NCBI RefSeq assembly: GCF_001278805.1
Contig: NZ_CP012602.1
Span: 475,001-539,000 of the forward strand
Length of the DNA stretch: 64,000 bases
Source: Bacillus sp. FJAT-18017
GTDB lineage: Bacteria > Bacillota > Bacilli > Bacillales > Cytobacillaceae
Direction of reading: 5' to 3'
This document shows positions 53,754 to 61,820 of this stretch, piece after piece. Numbering within the stretch: the first letter of the stretch is position 1; each line of letters starts with the position of its first letter. The notes beneath the pieces were generated by a model. The model had not been told where the DNA came from. It searched no databases and worked only from the letters and a program-made list of their open reading frames with translations. Made by a program: the position numbers and the translations under genes.

Positions 53754-53760
53754 TAATTTT

Positions 53761-53785
53761 TAACAAATAGCCCCACTATTTGTTA
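53761..53785 (+). terminator. Hairpin after the hexaheme gene
   Basis: TAACAAATAG and CTATTTGTTA form a perfect 10-base stem without a T run, 8 bases after the stop. It may protect the transcript end. Confidence 0.6.
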
Positions 53786-53797
53786 GTGATTAATAGA

Positions 53798-53836
53798 GCA
53801 AGGTAACAATGGAAACTTTGTTACCTTGTTCTTTTA
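53798..53836 (+). terminator. Rho-independent terminator of the cytochrome operon
   Basis: GCAAGGTAACAA and TTGTTACCTTGT arms are followed by TCTTTTATTT. Confidence 0.8.
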
Positions 53837-53982
53837 TTTATCAAGATTAATTTGTCAATAAATCGTTTTATTTTCCAATCCTTTTCTAATACCCCCTTGA
53901 TATAATATACATATAATCCCTGTTCATAAATAATAAACTATAGAGAAATACTTAATCTTTATTGGGAAAGAGATGAATTAAA

Positions 53983-56181
53983 ATGAGGAACAACAGGAAG
54001 TTTCTTAAACGATATCTAATAAGTTTGATAGCAATTTTATTGATATTAAGCCCTCAATTCCTTTTCTCAGGATCAGTGGTCTATTCTGCTCTACAGGACG
54101 ACACCGCTCCAAAGTCCTTTACAAATGAATCAACAAAAAATTCCATTGAATCGACAGAAATTCCCGTTGAATCGACAGAAAATCCCATTGAATCGACAGA
54201 AAGTCCCGTTGAACAAAATCCATTACTTCCTCAAGTAGAAACTACTTCGACTGGCCTGGAAAATATGGTTTTGCCGACTGTTACAGTTAGTACTCCATTA
54301 TCAGAATCGACGGTAACAACTCCACTGATCATTAAAGGCAGCTTTACTTATGGTAGTATCTTGCCAGAGAATGCAACTTTTACAGCATATAAAGTACCTA
54401 TCACACCCCTCTCTACTCCTAAAATTAAGCTCCTGGGAGAGTGGGAAGTAAACAATGAGCAATTCTCCTGGTCCTTTAAGCCTAACTTAACAAACGGTCC
54501 GTATAAGATTGTGATAGAAATTAAGGATAAAACCCAACCGAGTTTAGTCGCAAATGCAACCTTGGGATTTACCTTGGACCTTGAGAGGCCTTATATTTCA
54601 GAAATAGGAGTTGTGATTCCTTACCAGGAGGAAGAAATTTTAGTCGATGTGAATGATGGAACGGTTAAACCGAAAAGTAAATTGATTATAGGAGAAGATT
54701 TAACCAGTATTGAGGTAAACGCAACTATTAGAATTAGAATCGTTTCTAAAAAGCCCATGGAGAATTTAAAAGAACAAATCATTGCTAAGACTTATATAGA
54801 ACCACCAGTATCCTTACAATTAAGTCCTAAAAATACAAACGATTCTCAAATACCGGTCACCGGTACAATAAGTGTACCATTTAGCGGAATAATTAATGGT
54901 AAAAACGTAATTGATTTGTTTTTTACTCCTGATAAAGAAACAAAGTTGAAATCAAATTCAACATATTTAGCATATATAGACCCTAATCTGAAAGATGATG
55001 AAGGGAATAAAATTTTCGCTAAATTTTTTAAATTTACAACAAAGAGCAATCTACCATATGATTTCACTACTGGACATGATAACGACCGAAAGAATAATCC
55101 TCATGGAAGATATGCGGAAAATACCAATATGTGTGCAAATTGCCATAGTACCCATACTAAATCTAGTTTGTCATTACAAGGAGTATCTTACCAGAGTGTG
55201 TTTTCACAAGAACTGGAAAGGGATCAATCAGACAATTATTGTATGGCCTGCCACGATGGTACTATGAATGCACCTGTAATTGATAAACTTAACAGTACCC
55301 ACCAGCATAATAATCCGATAAATAAGGATTCAGGCGCAGTGGACGCACTGAAAAAAACTGATTCATGTACTAGCTGTCATAATCCTCACTTGGATAGAAC
55401 CGAAAAAAACCCTAATCTACTTAATAATAGAATTGTATATACACATAAAGCTGACTCAGAGGGAAAACAACTGGTTATTGATAGTATGGAAACTGCTTGT
55501 TTAAATTGCCATGATGATGGAAATATTTATGATTTGGATAAAGATGGGGAAAGAGATCTTTTTGCCAAGGTGCTCTCCTACAATAAATCCTTTTTATCAA
55601 AAGGTACATTATCCGATTATGCATTATGTTTAAGATGTCACAATGCAAATAAAGTTACGGCCAAGCAAGTAAAAACGGACATTGAATATTATTATTCTGC
55701 ACCCGATCCAAATCAAAAACCTAATCTAACAGATTCCAAGCATAACTTTGTTGCTTCTGAAGGCTCAATTCAAGCTGATGGCAGCCAGTTATCGGGGTCC
55801 ATTCCTTGTGCTGATTGCCATGAAACCCATGGTTCAAAGAATATCAAGATGATAAGAGATGAATTGGGGAATGAGAGAATAATTGATGCGCCTGATAAAT
55901 TCCAATCAGTTGGACTAAAGTGGGATGCTGTAAATGAAAGAAATTTCTGTGTAAAATGCCACAATGGGAAAACTGAAATTTATGGCAGAGTTGGTCAACC
56001 TTTATATGATGAAGAAGGTATTAGTCTTAATCCGGAAAATCCAGGCCACAATAAATCAAATGAAGCCGCATGCGCCACTTGTCATACAAATAGCTATGAT
56101 GCAACAAGACATGAAGAAACACTTCAAAAAGCTTTAATGGAATCAGCACATGCACCAAAGGGTGTTAAATCAACGCCTTAA
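53983..56181 (+). CDS. Large secreted octaheme c-type cytochrome with Ig-like domains
   Basis: The 732-residue protein has a signal peptide (about 1-38), a short low-complexity ESTExPVE repeat linker (about 50-75), two Ig-like stretches (about 98-195, and an SbsA/Big_5-like one at about 260-365), and then eight CxxCH motifs: CANCH, CMACH, CTSCH, CLNCH, CLRCH, CADCH, CVKCH, CATCH. The first three (CHSTHT, CHDGTMN, CHNPHL) match hemes 1-3 of the secreted hexaheme protein. Ig-like domains usually extend a protein through or away from the wall. No sortase motif or C-terminal anchor is visible. It has its own AT-rich upstream region and ends at a bidirectional terminator. Base use is visibly more A/T-rich than in the housekeeping genes. 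Confidence 0.88.
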   Translation: MRNNRKFLKRYLISLIAILLILSPQFLFSGSVVYSALQDDTAPKSFTNESTKNSIESTEIPVESTENPIESTESPVEQNPLLPQVETTSTGLENMVLPTVTVSTPLSESTVTTPLIIKGSFTYGSILPENATFTAYKVPITPLSTPKIKLLGEWEVNNEQFSWSFKPNLTNGPYKIVIEIKDKTQPSLVANATLGFTLDLERPYISEIGVVIPYQEEEILVDVNDGTVKPKSKLIIGEDLTSIEVNATIRIRIVSKKPMENLKEQIIAKTYIEPPVSLQLSPKNTNDSQIPVTGTISVPFSGIINGKNVIDLFFTPDKETKLKSNSTYLAYIDPNLKDDEGNKIFAKFFKFTTKSNLPYDFTTGHDNDRKNNPHGRYAENTNMCANCHSTHTKSSLSLQGVSYQSVFSQELERDQSDNYCMACHDGTMNAPVIDKLNSTHQHNNPINKDSGAVDALKKTDSCTSCHNPHLDRTEKNPNLLNNRIVYTHKADSEGKQLVIDSMETACLNCHDDGNIYDLDKDGERDLFAKVLSYNKSFLSKGTLSDYALCLRCHNANKVTAKQVKTDIEYYYSAPDPNQKPNLTDSKHNFVASEGSIQADGSQLSGSIPCADCHETHGSKNIKMIRDELGNERIIDAPDKFQSVGLKWDAVNERNFCVKCHNGKTEIYGRVGQPLYDEEGISLNPENPGHNKSNEAACATCHTNSYDATRHEETLQKALMESAHAPKGVKSTP
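54145..54207 (+). repeat. Three 21-bp tandem repeats in the octaheme gene
   Basis: Three units of the form ATTGAATCGACAGAAAATCC encode a seven-residue (I/V)ESTExP repeat. Copy number may vary by slippage without a frame change. Confidence 0.85.
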
Positions 56182-56190
56182 GGCATTTGA

Positions 56191-56234
56191 AAAAGCTTGT
56201 AAATCTACCGATTTGGCTGATTTACAAGCTTTTA
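56191..56234. terminator. Bidirectional terminator between convergent cytochrome genes
   Basis: AAAAGCTTGTAAATC and GATTTACAAGCTTTT form a long perfect stem with A and T runs on both sides. Confidence 0.85.
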
Positions 56235-56243
56235 TTAATATAA

Positions 56244-57564
56244 TTACAAGTTTTTAGGTTCATTAGAGAACAGGCCTTTATGACAAAAATCACAATAAAC
56301 GTCAGATGGGGCAGTAGTCTTGTTTCCAATTGGTTTTTCATTATCGTGGCACACATAACAGTTTTTTCTCTGTTCCTGTGTAACTGATTCTTGTCTGTGA
56401 GAATTAAACAACCAATCGTCGCGGTCAATATGATTTTTAGGCGGTGTGGCATGACAAATTGTGCAGAAATAATTGTTTCGGGATGCATCTATTGCAGCCG
56501 AAAGGTTGTTACTTTTTAATTCTTCTGGTTTAGTCTCACTTAATAGGGTCTTGATGTCTTGTTTTTCCAGTTGCTTTATCCAGAGTGAATCTTTATGGCA
56601 ATTCAAGCATTCGTTTAACTCTTTAACAGCATACAAACCATGGCTCTTTTCCCAATCAGCATTGTCATGATTGTTGGGTGTATTGATTTCCCGATGACAA
56701 GTTTTACATGCCATAGATAGCTTTACATCTTTTCCTTGTCCATCAATTGCGTCGAGAATGATTTTTTGTGTATTTTCCGGTAATTCCCTTTCCAATACAC
56801 CTGCATTTGCTTCCGGAGTATCATACTTATATAAAATATCTTTTTTGTTAGACCCTATATGACTAACTTGAAGGGAATAATCTTCGTCCAACCAAGGTTT
56901 TTCCCCTAGGTTAACCTTTTCGTGACAGTCAATGCAAGTTCCCATATTTGGCTTGACGTTTTTATCACCAATCAGCTTCTTAATATTTTCACTAGTCCAG
57001 GCCGTATAAGTAGAGGAATCGCGGATCCCCCTCCACAATTTTGGCGTGGGCTACACCGCTATGGCAAGTTACACAAGGAATATCAGCTTCTATATGGCCT
57101 TCGTGATTGATGATAGTATCTCCTGCAGCGGTGACAAGGCGATTTTTTGAATGGCACTGTTCGCAGTTTTCACTTGAGACGATAGCAGTTTTAGTTATTG
57201 TTTCTGAAGTTGCAGTAAAGTGAGTATACACCCCTTTAATTTCGTCAACTTTATGTAAGATTTGGTTTTTGCGCCCAGGTTTAATATGGCATTGGGTGCA
57301 CTTAATTTGATTATGTGCGCTAGCTTCGAATGTTGCATGCTGCGGGGTCATTTCATGACAGCTGACACAAAATGAATTGCTAGATGCATAGCTTATTGCA
57401 CCATATCCAAAAGCGACAATTCCAATCAGGGTAAATAAGCTAAAAACCATAAATCTCCATCGTTTGATTGGATTTTTATGTCGTTTTGACTCTCTCTTCT
57501 CAGGAAGTGGATTTTCTCTATTTGTTTCATCTTCCTGATACTTTTTTCTTTTTTTAAATATCAT
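56244..57564 (-). pseudogene. Decaheme cytochrome paralogue split by a frameshift
   Basis: Two overlapping minus-strand frames make one NapC/NirT-type decaheme cytochrome. The first (57564-56992) gives the leader, KNPIKRWRFMVF, one membrane span and hemes 1-4 (CVSCH, CTQCH, CEQCH, CVTCH). The second (57038-56244) gives hemes 5-10 (CIDCH, CKTCH, CLNCH, CTICH, CYVCH, CDFCH). It follows the decaheme gene at 47564 in order through its length. The break lies at a run of five C on the plus strand (57027-57031); one base fewer would give an unbroken protein of about 440 residues. It could be a true break, a sequencing error or a slippery switch. The 190-residue tetraheme product alone would resemble a NapC-type protein. 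Confidence 0.85.
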
Positions 57565-57619
57565 GGCAATCCTCCCGTTTCACTTAAAATTTTACCAGAA
57601 GTTGCCTTTATCTGACAGG

Positions 57620-57630
57620 TTCACTGTGAA
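57620..57630. promoter_or_regulatory. Palindromic TTCAC-type site before the split cytochrome gene
   Basis: TTCACTGTGAA is a perfect palindrome around a central base, about 56 bases upstream of the minus-strand gene start. It resembles part of an FNR- or ResD-type site; the identity of the factor is a guess. Confidence 0.3.
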
Positions 57631-57888
57631 ATTTTCCACTTATTTTGTCGGATTATAGAAAGGTATTTAGAAGTTTTAGAGGTTTATATTAATATATTTT
57701 GAAAGGGAGGATTTTATTTACCTTAATTCGTATTACTAAAGGTTATACAACAGAATTACCAAGGTTTATTATCCCGGTCTTAATTTTTACTTTATATGTT
57801 ATGTACCGTCGTTTCCTGGGAAATAATTTGCCACTCCATGACGGAAGCTGATCAATTTGTCGAAGTCATTTGCCATTTTAAGAAAAAG

Positions 57889-57920
57889 AAAAGACGGTAG
57901 GGTAACCCCTACCGTCTTTT
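57889..57920. terminator. Terminator of the chromate transporter operon
   Basis: AAAAGACGGTAGGG and CCCTACCGTCTTTT form a near-perfect stem with T runs in both directions. It lies just past the end of the minus-strand chrA genes. Confidence 0.85.
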
Positions 57921-57923
57921 AAA

Positions 57924-58454
57924 CTATCCTAAAAATACCGCACCATACACCAAGCTTCCCGCAATCACATAAGCCGGATGGACTTTTAATTTTTCCATCA
58001 AGAGCAGGCTCCCGGCCGCCAATACGACTGTATGCAATAGTCCCGGCCCCTGAAACGATTCTACAAAAAAGTCCCATGCCATAACACCGAGAAGCGCAGC
58101 AATGACAGGGCGGACAATCATTGTCATCCGTTTAACTTTTGGTGATTCCTTGTGCCGCAGCAGAAGGCTTAGCAGGCTAATCATTAAAATCAACGACGGA
58201 GCAACACTGGCAAATACAGCAATTGCAGAACCAGCCACTCCCCCGACTTCATACCCGATATAGCCAGCCATTTTTGTAGCAATCGGTCCTGGCAACGCAT
58301 TTCCCATGGCTAAAACCTCGGAGAATTCGCTGGTTGTCATCCATTCGTACCGGTCGACGACTTCCGCTTCAATTAGTGGAATTGAAGAGGGGCCGCCACC
58401 ATAGCCTAGGATGCCCGGAAGGAAAAATGCCCAGAAAATTTTTAAATAAATCAT
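57924..58454 (-). CDS. chrA: Chromate transporter, short-chain ChrA subunit (C-terminal partner)
   Basis: The 176-residue membrane protein has the half-size CHR domain: LPGILGYGGGPSSIPL near the N-terminus, MGNALPGPIATKMAGYIGY (about 57-75), and four to five further spans. Short CHR proteins work as pairs to push chromate out or, in some cases, move other oxyanions. I start at ATG 58454, which overlaps the stop of the other subunit (ATGA), preceded by GGAGGG; the longer open frame is spurious. It ends at a terminator. Confidence 0.9.
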   Translation of the reverse strand: MIYLKIFWAFFLPGILGYGGGPSSIPLIEAEVVDRYEWMTTSEFSEVLAMGNALPGPIATKMAGYIGYEVGGVAGSAIAVFASVAPSLILMISLLSLLLRHKESPKVKRMTMIVRPVIAALLGVMAWDFFVESFQGPGLLHTVVLAAGSLLLMEKLKVHPAYVIAGSLVYGAVFLG

Positions 58455-59005
58455 GCTTTGCCCTCCTTCTTTTTGTCTTTCATTAGGAGCGCGCCAAGAA
58501 GGAGTGTGAAAATAATGATAGCAGGATGGACGCCGAGTGCCTCGAGCAAAACAAAACTTGCCACAACAAGAATGATAGTCCATGTCTTGCCGAGCTTAGA
58601 ACTGGTTGATTTTTTTACAAATTCCCATGTCATTGTTAAAAGCATGACAGCGACAACTGGGACAACAGCTGATGCTGCGCCGCTTACCCATGGCTGGTCC
58701 TTGAAGGCGTTAAGCCCGGTCAGGAGCAGAATCATCAGGAATATAGTTGGAAGGATGGTTGCCATGACAGCATTAATCATGCCAGGGAGTCCTGCTACCC
58801 GGTATCCTATGTATCCGGCGAGCTTTGTAGCAATCGGTCCGGGAAGCGCATTTGCCAGTGCCAGGACATCCCCGAACTCATCACCGTCCATCCATTTGTA
58901 TCGGCCGACAACCTCCTTCTGTACGAGTGGTATTGAAGAAGGACCCCCTCCGTAGCCGAGCATGCCAACCCGGAAGAAAGCCATGAATAAATCTTTTTGT
59001 TTCAT
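58451..59005 (-). CDS. chrA: Chromate transporter, short-chain ChrA subunit (N-terminal partner)
   Basis: The 184-residue half-size CHR protein has GMLGYGGGPSSIPLVQKEVV (about 14-33) and ANALPGPIATKLAGYIGY (about 53-70), the family hallmark, plus about five membrane spans. It pairs with the overlapping downstream subunit. The start is ATG 59005. It follows the DUF1028 gene by 11 bases on the same strand, so the three genes probably form one unit. Neighbouring cytochromes hint at a metal-rich habitat, but chromate as the true substrate is a family inference. Confidence 0.9.
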   Translation of the reverse strand: MKQKDLFMAFFRVGMLGYGGGPSSIPLVQKEVVGRYKWMDGDEFGDVLALANALPGPIATKLAGYIGYRVAGLPGMINAVMATILPTIFLMILLLTGLNAFKDQPWVSGAASAVVPVVAVMLLTMTWEFVKKSTSSKLGKTWTIILVVASFVLLEALGVHPAIIIFTLLLGALLMKDKKKEGKA

Positions 59006-59016
59006 TTAATGTCATC

Positions 59017-59874
59017 TCATTTCTGGTTCTGTTGCTGTAATTTCATATAATTAAGGACGTCCAGATCGATAAAACCTGTTTCCTGTTCCCGCATTTCAAA
59101 GTTTTCGGTATGAAGATAAGCGGTCAACGCTTTAAGAATATCATCTCTTCCTGCAAAATTGGTTTTAAAATAGCCAAGTCTGCCAAGGTGTTCGACTAGT
59201 TCAGTTTCAATTTCACCATCGACAGGAACAACCTTTTCAGGCTTTGAAGGAGCAAAGTAAAGTTGCTGAAGGCCATAGATACGAATAAGTTCTTTTATTG
59301 GCTGAGGATGGTCATCCACCCGGAGATCGATATAGCGATCGTTGAAGGCTCCGTAACCTCCGCGCTCCTTGACTACATACAATGCAGCGGACTGCTGGCC
59401 GCGTGAATCCCCGCCAGCCTCCTGGCCTGCATCAAGGGCAGCTAGCAACCGTTCTGCCAGTGTTCCTGCCATCGACGTAAACGTTTCGGCCATTTTACCG
59501 ATAGTATGTTCATCAACGAGGATATTTCCCTGGGCTGCAAAGTGATTGCCGGTAATCCCGCCAGCCCAATTATAGCATTGTGAACCAGTGTAGGTTGCAG
59601 AATTACCAAAAGAATCAATAATTCCAACCTGGCGCATTTCCCGCTCTTTATCCTCTTCAAGGATGAGCTTCAATGTTTCTTCCGCAGTTTTCCCCTCAGC
59701 CATCAATTCGAGTGCGCGCGGCCCATAAGAAGTATTTGCGTAGGATTGGGTTGCGACTGCACCAACACCAGCCTTAGCCCATGGGACGACTGCTCCGACT
59801 CCAAGAAACTTGGACTGAACCGCAATTCCCCATTCTTTTTCCACAGGATCAAACCCTATAATTGAAAAGGTCAT
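59017..59874 (-). CDS. DUF1028 (Ntn-hydrolase-like) family protein
   Basis: The 285-residue protein has a DUF1028 domain (about 1-210): MTFSIIGFDPVEKEWGIAV at the start, SKFLGVGAVVPWAKAGVGAV and SYANTSYGPRALEL. A C-terminal part of about 75 residues resembles a peptidoglycan-binding-like helical domain. The fold is of the Ntn-hydrolase type, but its substrate is unknown. I start at ATG 59874, 9 bases after AAGGAG; the open frame extends 50 codons further without support. It is the first gene of a unit with the two chrA genes. Confidence 0.85.
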   Translation of the reverse strand: MTFSIIGFDPVEKEWGIAVQSKFLGVGAVVPWAKAGVGAVATQSYANTSYGPRALELMAEGKTAEETLKLILEEDKEREMRQVGIIDSFGNSATYTGSQCYNWAGGITGNHFAAQGNILVDEHTIGKMAETFTSMAGTLAERLLAALDAGQEAGGDSRGQQSAALYVVKERGGYGAFNDRYIDLRVDDHPQPIKELIRIYGLQQLYFAPSKPEKVVPVDGEIETELVEHLGRLGYFKTNFAGRDDILKALTAYLHTENFEMREQETGFIDLDVLNYMKLQQQNQK

Positions 59875-60066
59875 GAATAACAACTCCTTGTCTAAAGATG
59901 TATTTAAGATTTCCTCACCTAAATCATTTCGATATCCGAAGAAATATTCCTGCAGTGAGAACAGGATTTTCTGTAATGGGAAGAATGTTTGATATACTTC
60001 TTTTATGTGAATGTATTTTATCATAGTAGGTTATTTTCTACGCCTTGATCCTGGGGAGGAATTAAC

Positions 60067-61608
60067 GTGGATGTACATAAGAAATATGTAATAGGCCTGG
60101 ATATTGGGACAACTTCAACTAAGGCATCCTTGTTCACAAAGGACGGGAGCCCGGTTTCTTCAGGTGCTGTAGAATATCCAATCATTCATCCAGAGCCAGA
60201 CTGGGCAGAACAAGATCCAGACATGATAGTTGAAGCAGTTGTGGAATCAATTAGGAACGTTCTGAATAAATCTAAAATTGATACTTCCGAGCTCATCGCC
60301 ATTGGCATTTCAGCGGCGATGCATAGCATCCTTGCAGTGGATGGAGACGGGGAGCCGCTTACAAATAGTATAATCTGGGCTGATAACAGAAGCCATTTTT
60401 ACGCGGAAAAGCTTAGAAAAGACTGGAATGGAGAAGACGTTTATAAGAGGACGGGAACACCAATCCACCCTATGTCACCTCTTTGCAAGCTGCTCTGGAT
60501 GAAATATGAACGCCCTGACCTTTATCTGAAAGCCAGCAAGTGGATTTCGATTAAAGAGTATGTCATGTGGAAATTGTATGGTGAATACGTTGTCGATTAT
60601 TCGATTGCTTCAACTTCCGGAATGTTCAATCTGCAGAAGTTGGATTGGGATGAAGAAGTCCTTAAACTGCTTGAACTTCAAAAAGAAAAACTATCGAAGC
60701 CGGTGCCGACTACAAATGTGTATCGGCATATGGATTGGAGCTTTGCAGCTGCAATGGGAATTCCGGCTGATCTGCCTGTGATTGTGGGGGCAAGCGATGG
60801 GGTTCTTGCCAATCTTGGGGTAGGGGCAATCGGTGAGGGTGAATATGCAGTAACTATTGGAACGAGCGGTGCAATCAGAACAGTTGTAAAGGAGCCGTTG
60901 CTCGAATCCAAGGGGCGGACGTTTTGTTATTATCTTGCAGACGGAAGATGGGTAATTGGCGGGCCTATTAATAATGGTGGTATCGCACTAAGGTGGCTGA
61001 GGGACCAGTTAGCAAGTGATGTTTCAGGACTGGCTGAGAGTAGGGGAGTGGATCCTTACGATTTATTGATTGATGAGGCGGCAAAGGTGCCTGCAGGGGC
61101 TGAAGGATTGATTTTTCTTCCTTATCTTTCTGGAGAAAGGGCCCCGATGTGGGACGCAAATACTCGGGGTGGTTTTATTGGAATCACGCTAACCCATCAG
61201 AAGGGGCATTTAATCCGTGCTGTTCTTGAGGGAATTATTTATGCTGTTTACAGTGTGGGAGTCCTTTTGGAAAATATGGCTGGAAAACCCGGGGAGATAA
61301 GGGTATCCGGCGGCTTTGCCCGTTCAGAGCTTTGGAGGCAGATCCTCGCTGATGTGTCAGGAAAACCTGTGTTTGTTCCCGAAAGCCATGAAGGTTCTGG
61401 ATTAGGAGCTGCAGCTCTTGCTTTATTTGCATTAGGTGAAATATCTTCGCTTGAGGATGTGAAAAAGTTGGTTTCTGTAAAAACTGTTCAGTATCCAATT
61501 GAAGAGAACAAACAAGTCTACGAACACCTCCATCCCATCTATATGTCTTTGTATAATTCGTTGAAAGAGCAGTTTGATGCCATTTCCGCATATCAAAGAG
61601 GGGAATAA
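60067..61608 (+). CDS. gntK: Gluconokinase (FGGY family)
   Basis: The 513-residue sugar kinase phosphorylates gluconate to 6-phosphogluconate. The FGGY N-terminal domain begins GLDIGTTSTKASLF (about 10-23) and includes the catalytic-type DNRS (about 105). The C-terminal part has TIGTSGAIR (about 274), SGERAPMWD (about 357) and GGFARSELWRQIL (about 417). The length equals B. subtilis GntK, although the gntR/P/Z genes are not nearby. The start is GTG 60067, preceded by GGGGAGG. Other FGGY sugars remain possible. Confidence 0.85.
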   Translation: MDVHKKYVIGLDIGTTSTKASLFTKDGSPVSSGAVEYPIIHPEPDWAEQDPDMIVEAVVESIRNVLNKSKIDTSELIAIGISAAMHSILAVDGDGEPLTNSIIWADNRSHFYAEKLRKDWNGEDVYKRTGTPIHPMSPLCKLLWMKYERPDLYLKASKWISIKEYVMWKLYGEYVVDYSIASTSGMFNLQKLDWDEEVLKLLELQKEKLSKPVPTTNVYRHMDWSFAAAMGIPADLPVIVGASDGVLANLGVGAIGEGEYAVTIGTSGAIRTVVKEPLLESKGRTFCYYLADGRWVIGGPINNGGIALRWLRDQLASDVSGLAESRGVDPYDLLIDEAAKVPAGAEGLIFLPYLSGERAPMWDANTRGGFIGITLTHQKGHLIRAVLEGIIYAVYSVGVLLENMAGKPGEIRVSGGFARSELWRQILADVSGKPVFVPESHEGSGLGAAALALFALGEISSLEDVKKLVSVKTVQYPIEENKQVYEHLHPIYMSLYNSLKEQFDAISAYQRGE

Positions 61609-61779
61609 AACAGTTTAATGAAAGGCTGTGTTAGTGGTTATTGTTCATTATATAGCAGTGTCGATTGGAGCGGAACGCCCGTAACGTCATACTTAATAAA
61701 GGAAACTTTCCTGGACGCAGACCCAATTATGCAATTTTTCCCTCACACTTTGGCATTCCACTCATTACACGATATACTG

Positions 61780-61785
61780 TATAAT
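61780..61785 (+). promoter_or_regulatory. Candidate -10 element of prfB
   Basis: A perfect TATAAT 35 bases before the prfB start; the -35 is weak. A separate promoter is expected because secA no longer lies upstream. Confidence 0.45.
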
Positions 61786-61820
61786 GATGAATCTTACGGA
61801 AGTTATATGAGGTGATTGAT

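Larger units (their letters stand above)
57565..57923. other. Intergenic region between the split cytochrome and chromate transporter genes
   Basis: It holds the upstream region of the minus-strand cytochrome, a 50-codon open frame without a usable start (57699-57851) that contains one hydrophobic stretch, and the terminator at 57889. Confidence 0.4.

Noticed and set aside
57699..57851. 50-codon open frame with one hydrophobic stretch
   Set aside because: A good AAGGGAGG lies inside it, but no ATG, GTG or TTG follows at a suitable distance; the only start lies before the ribosome site.
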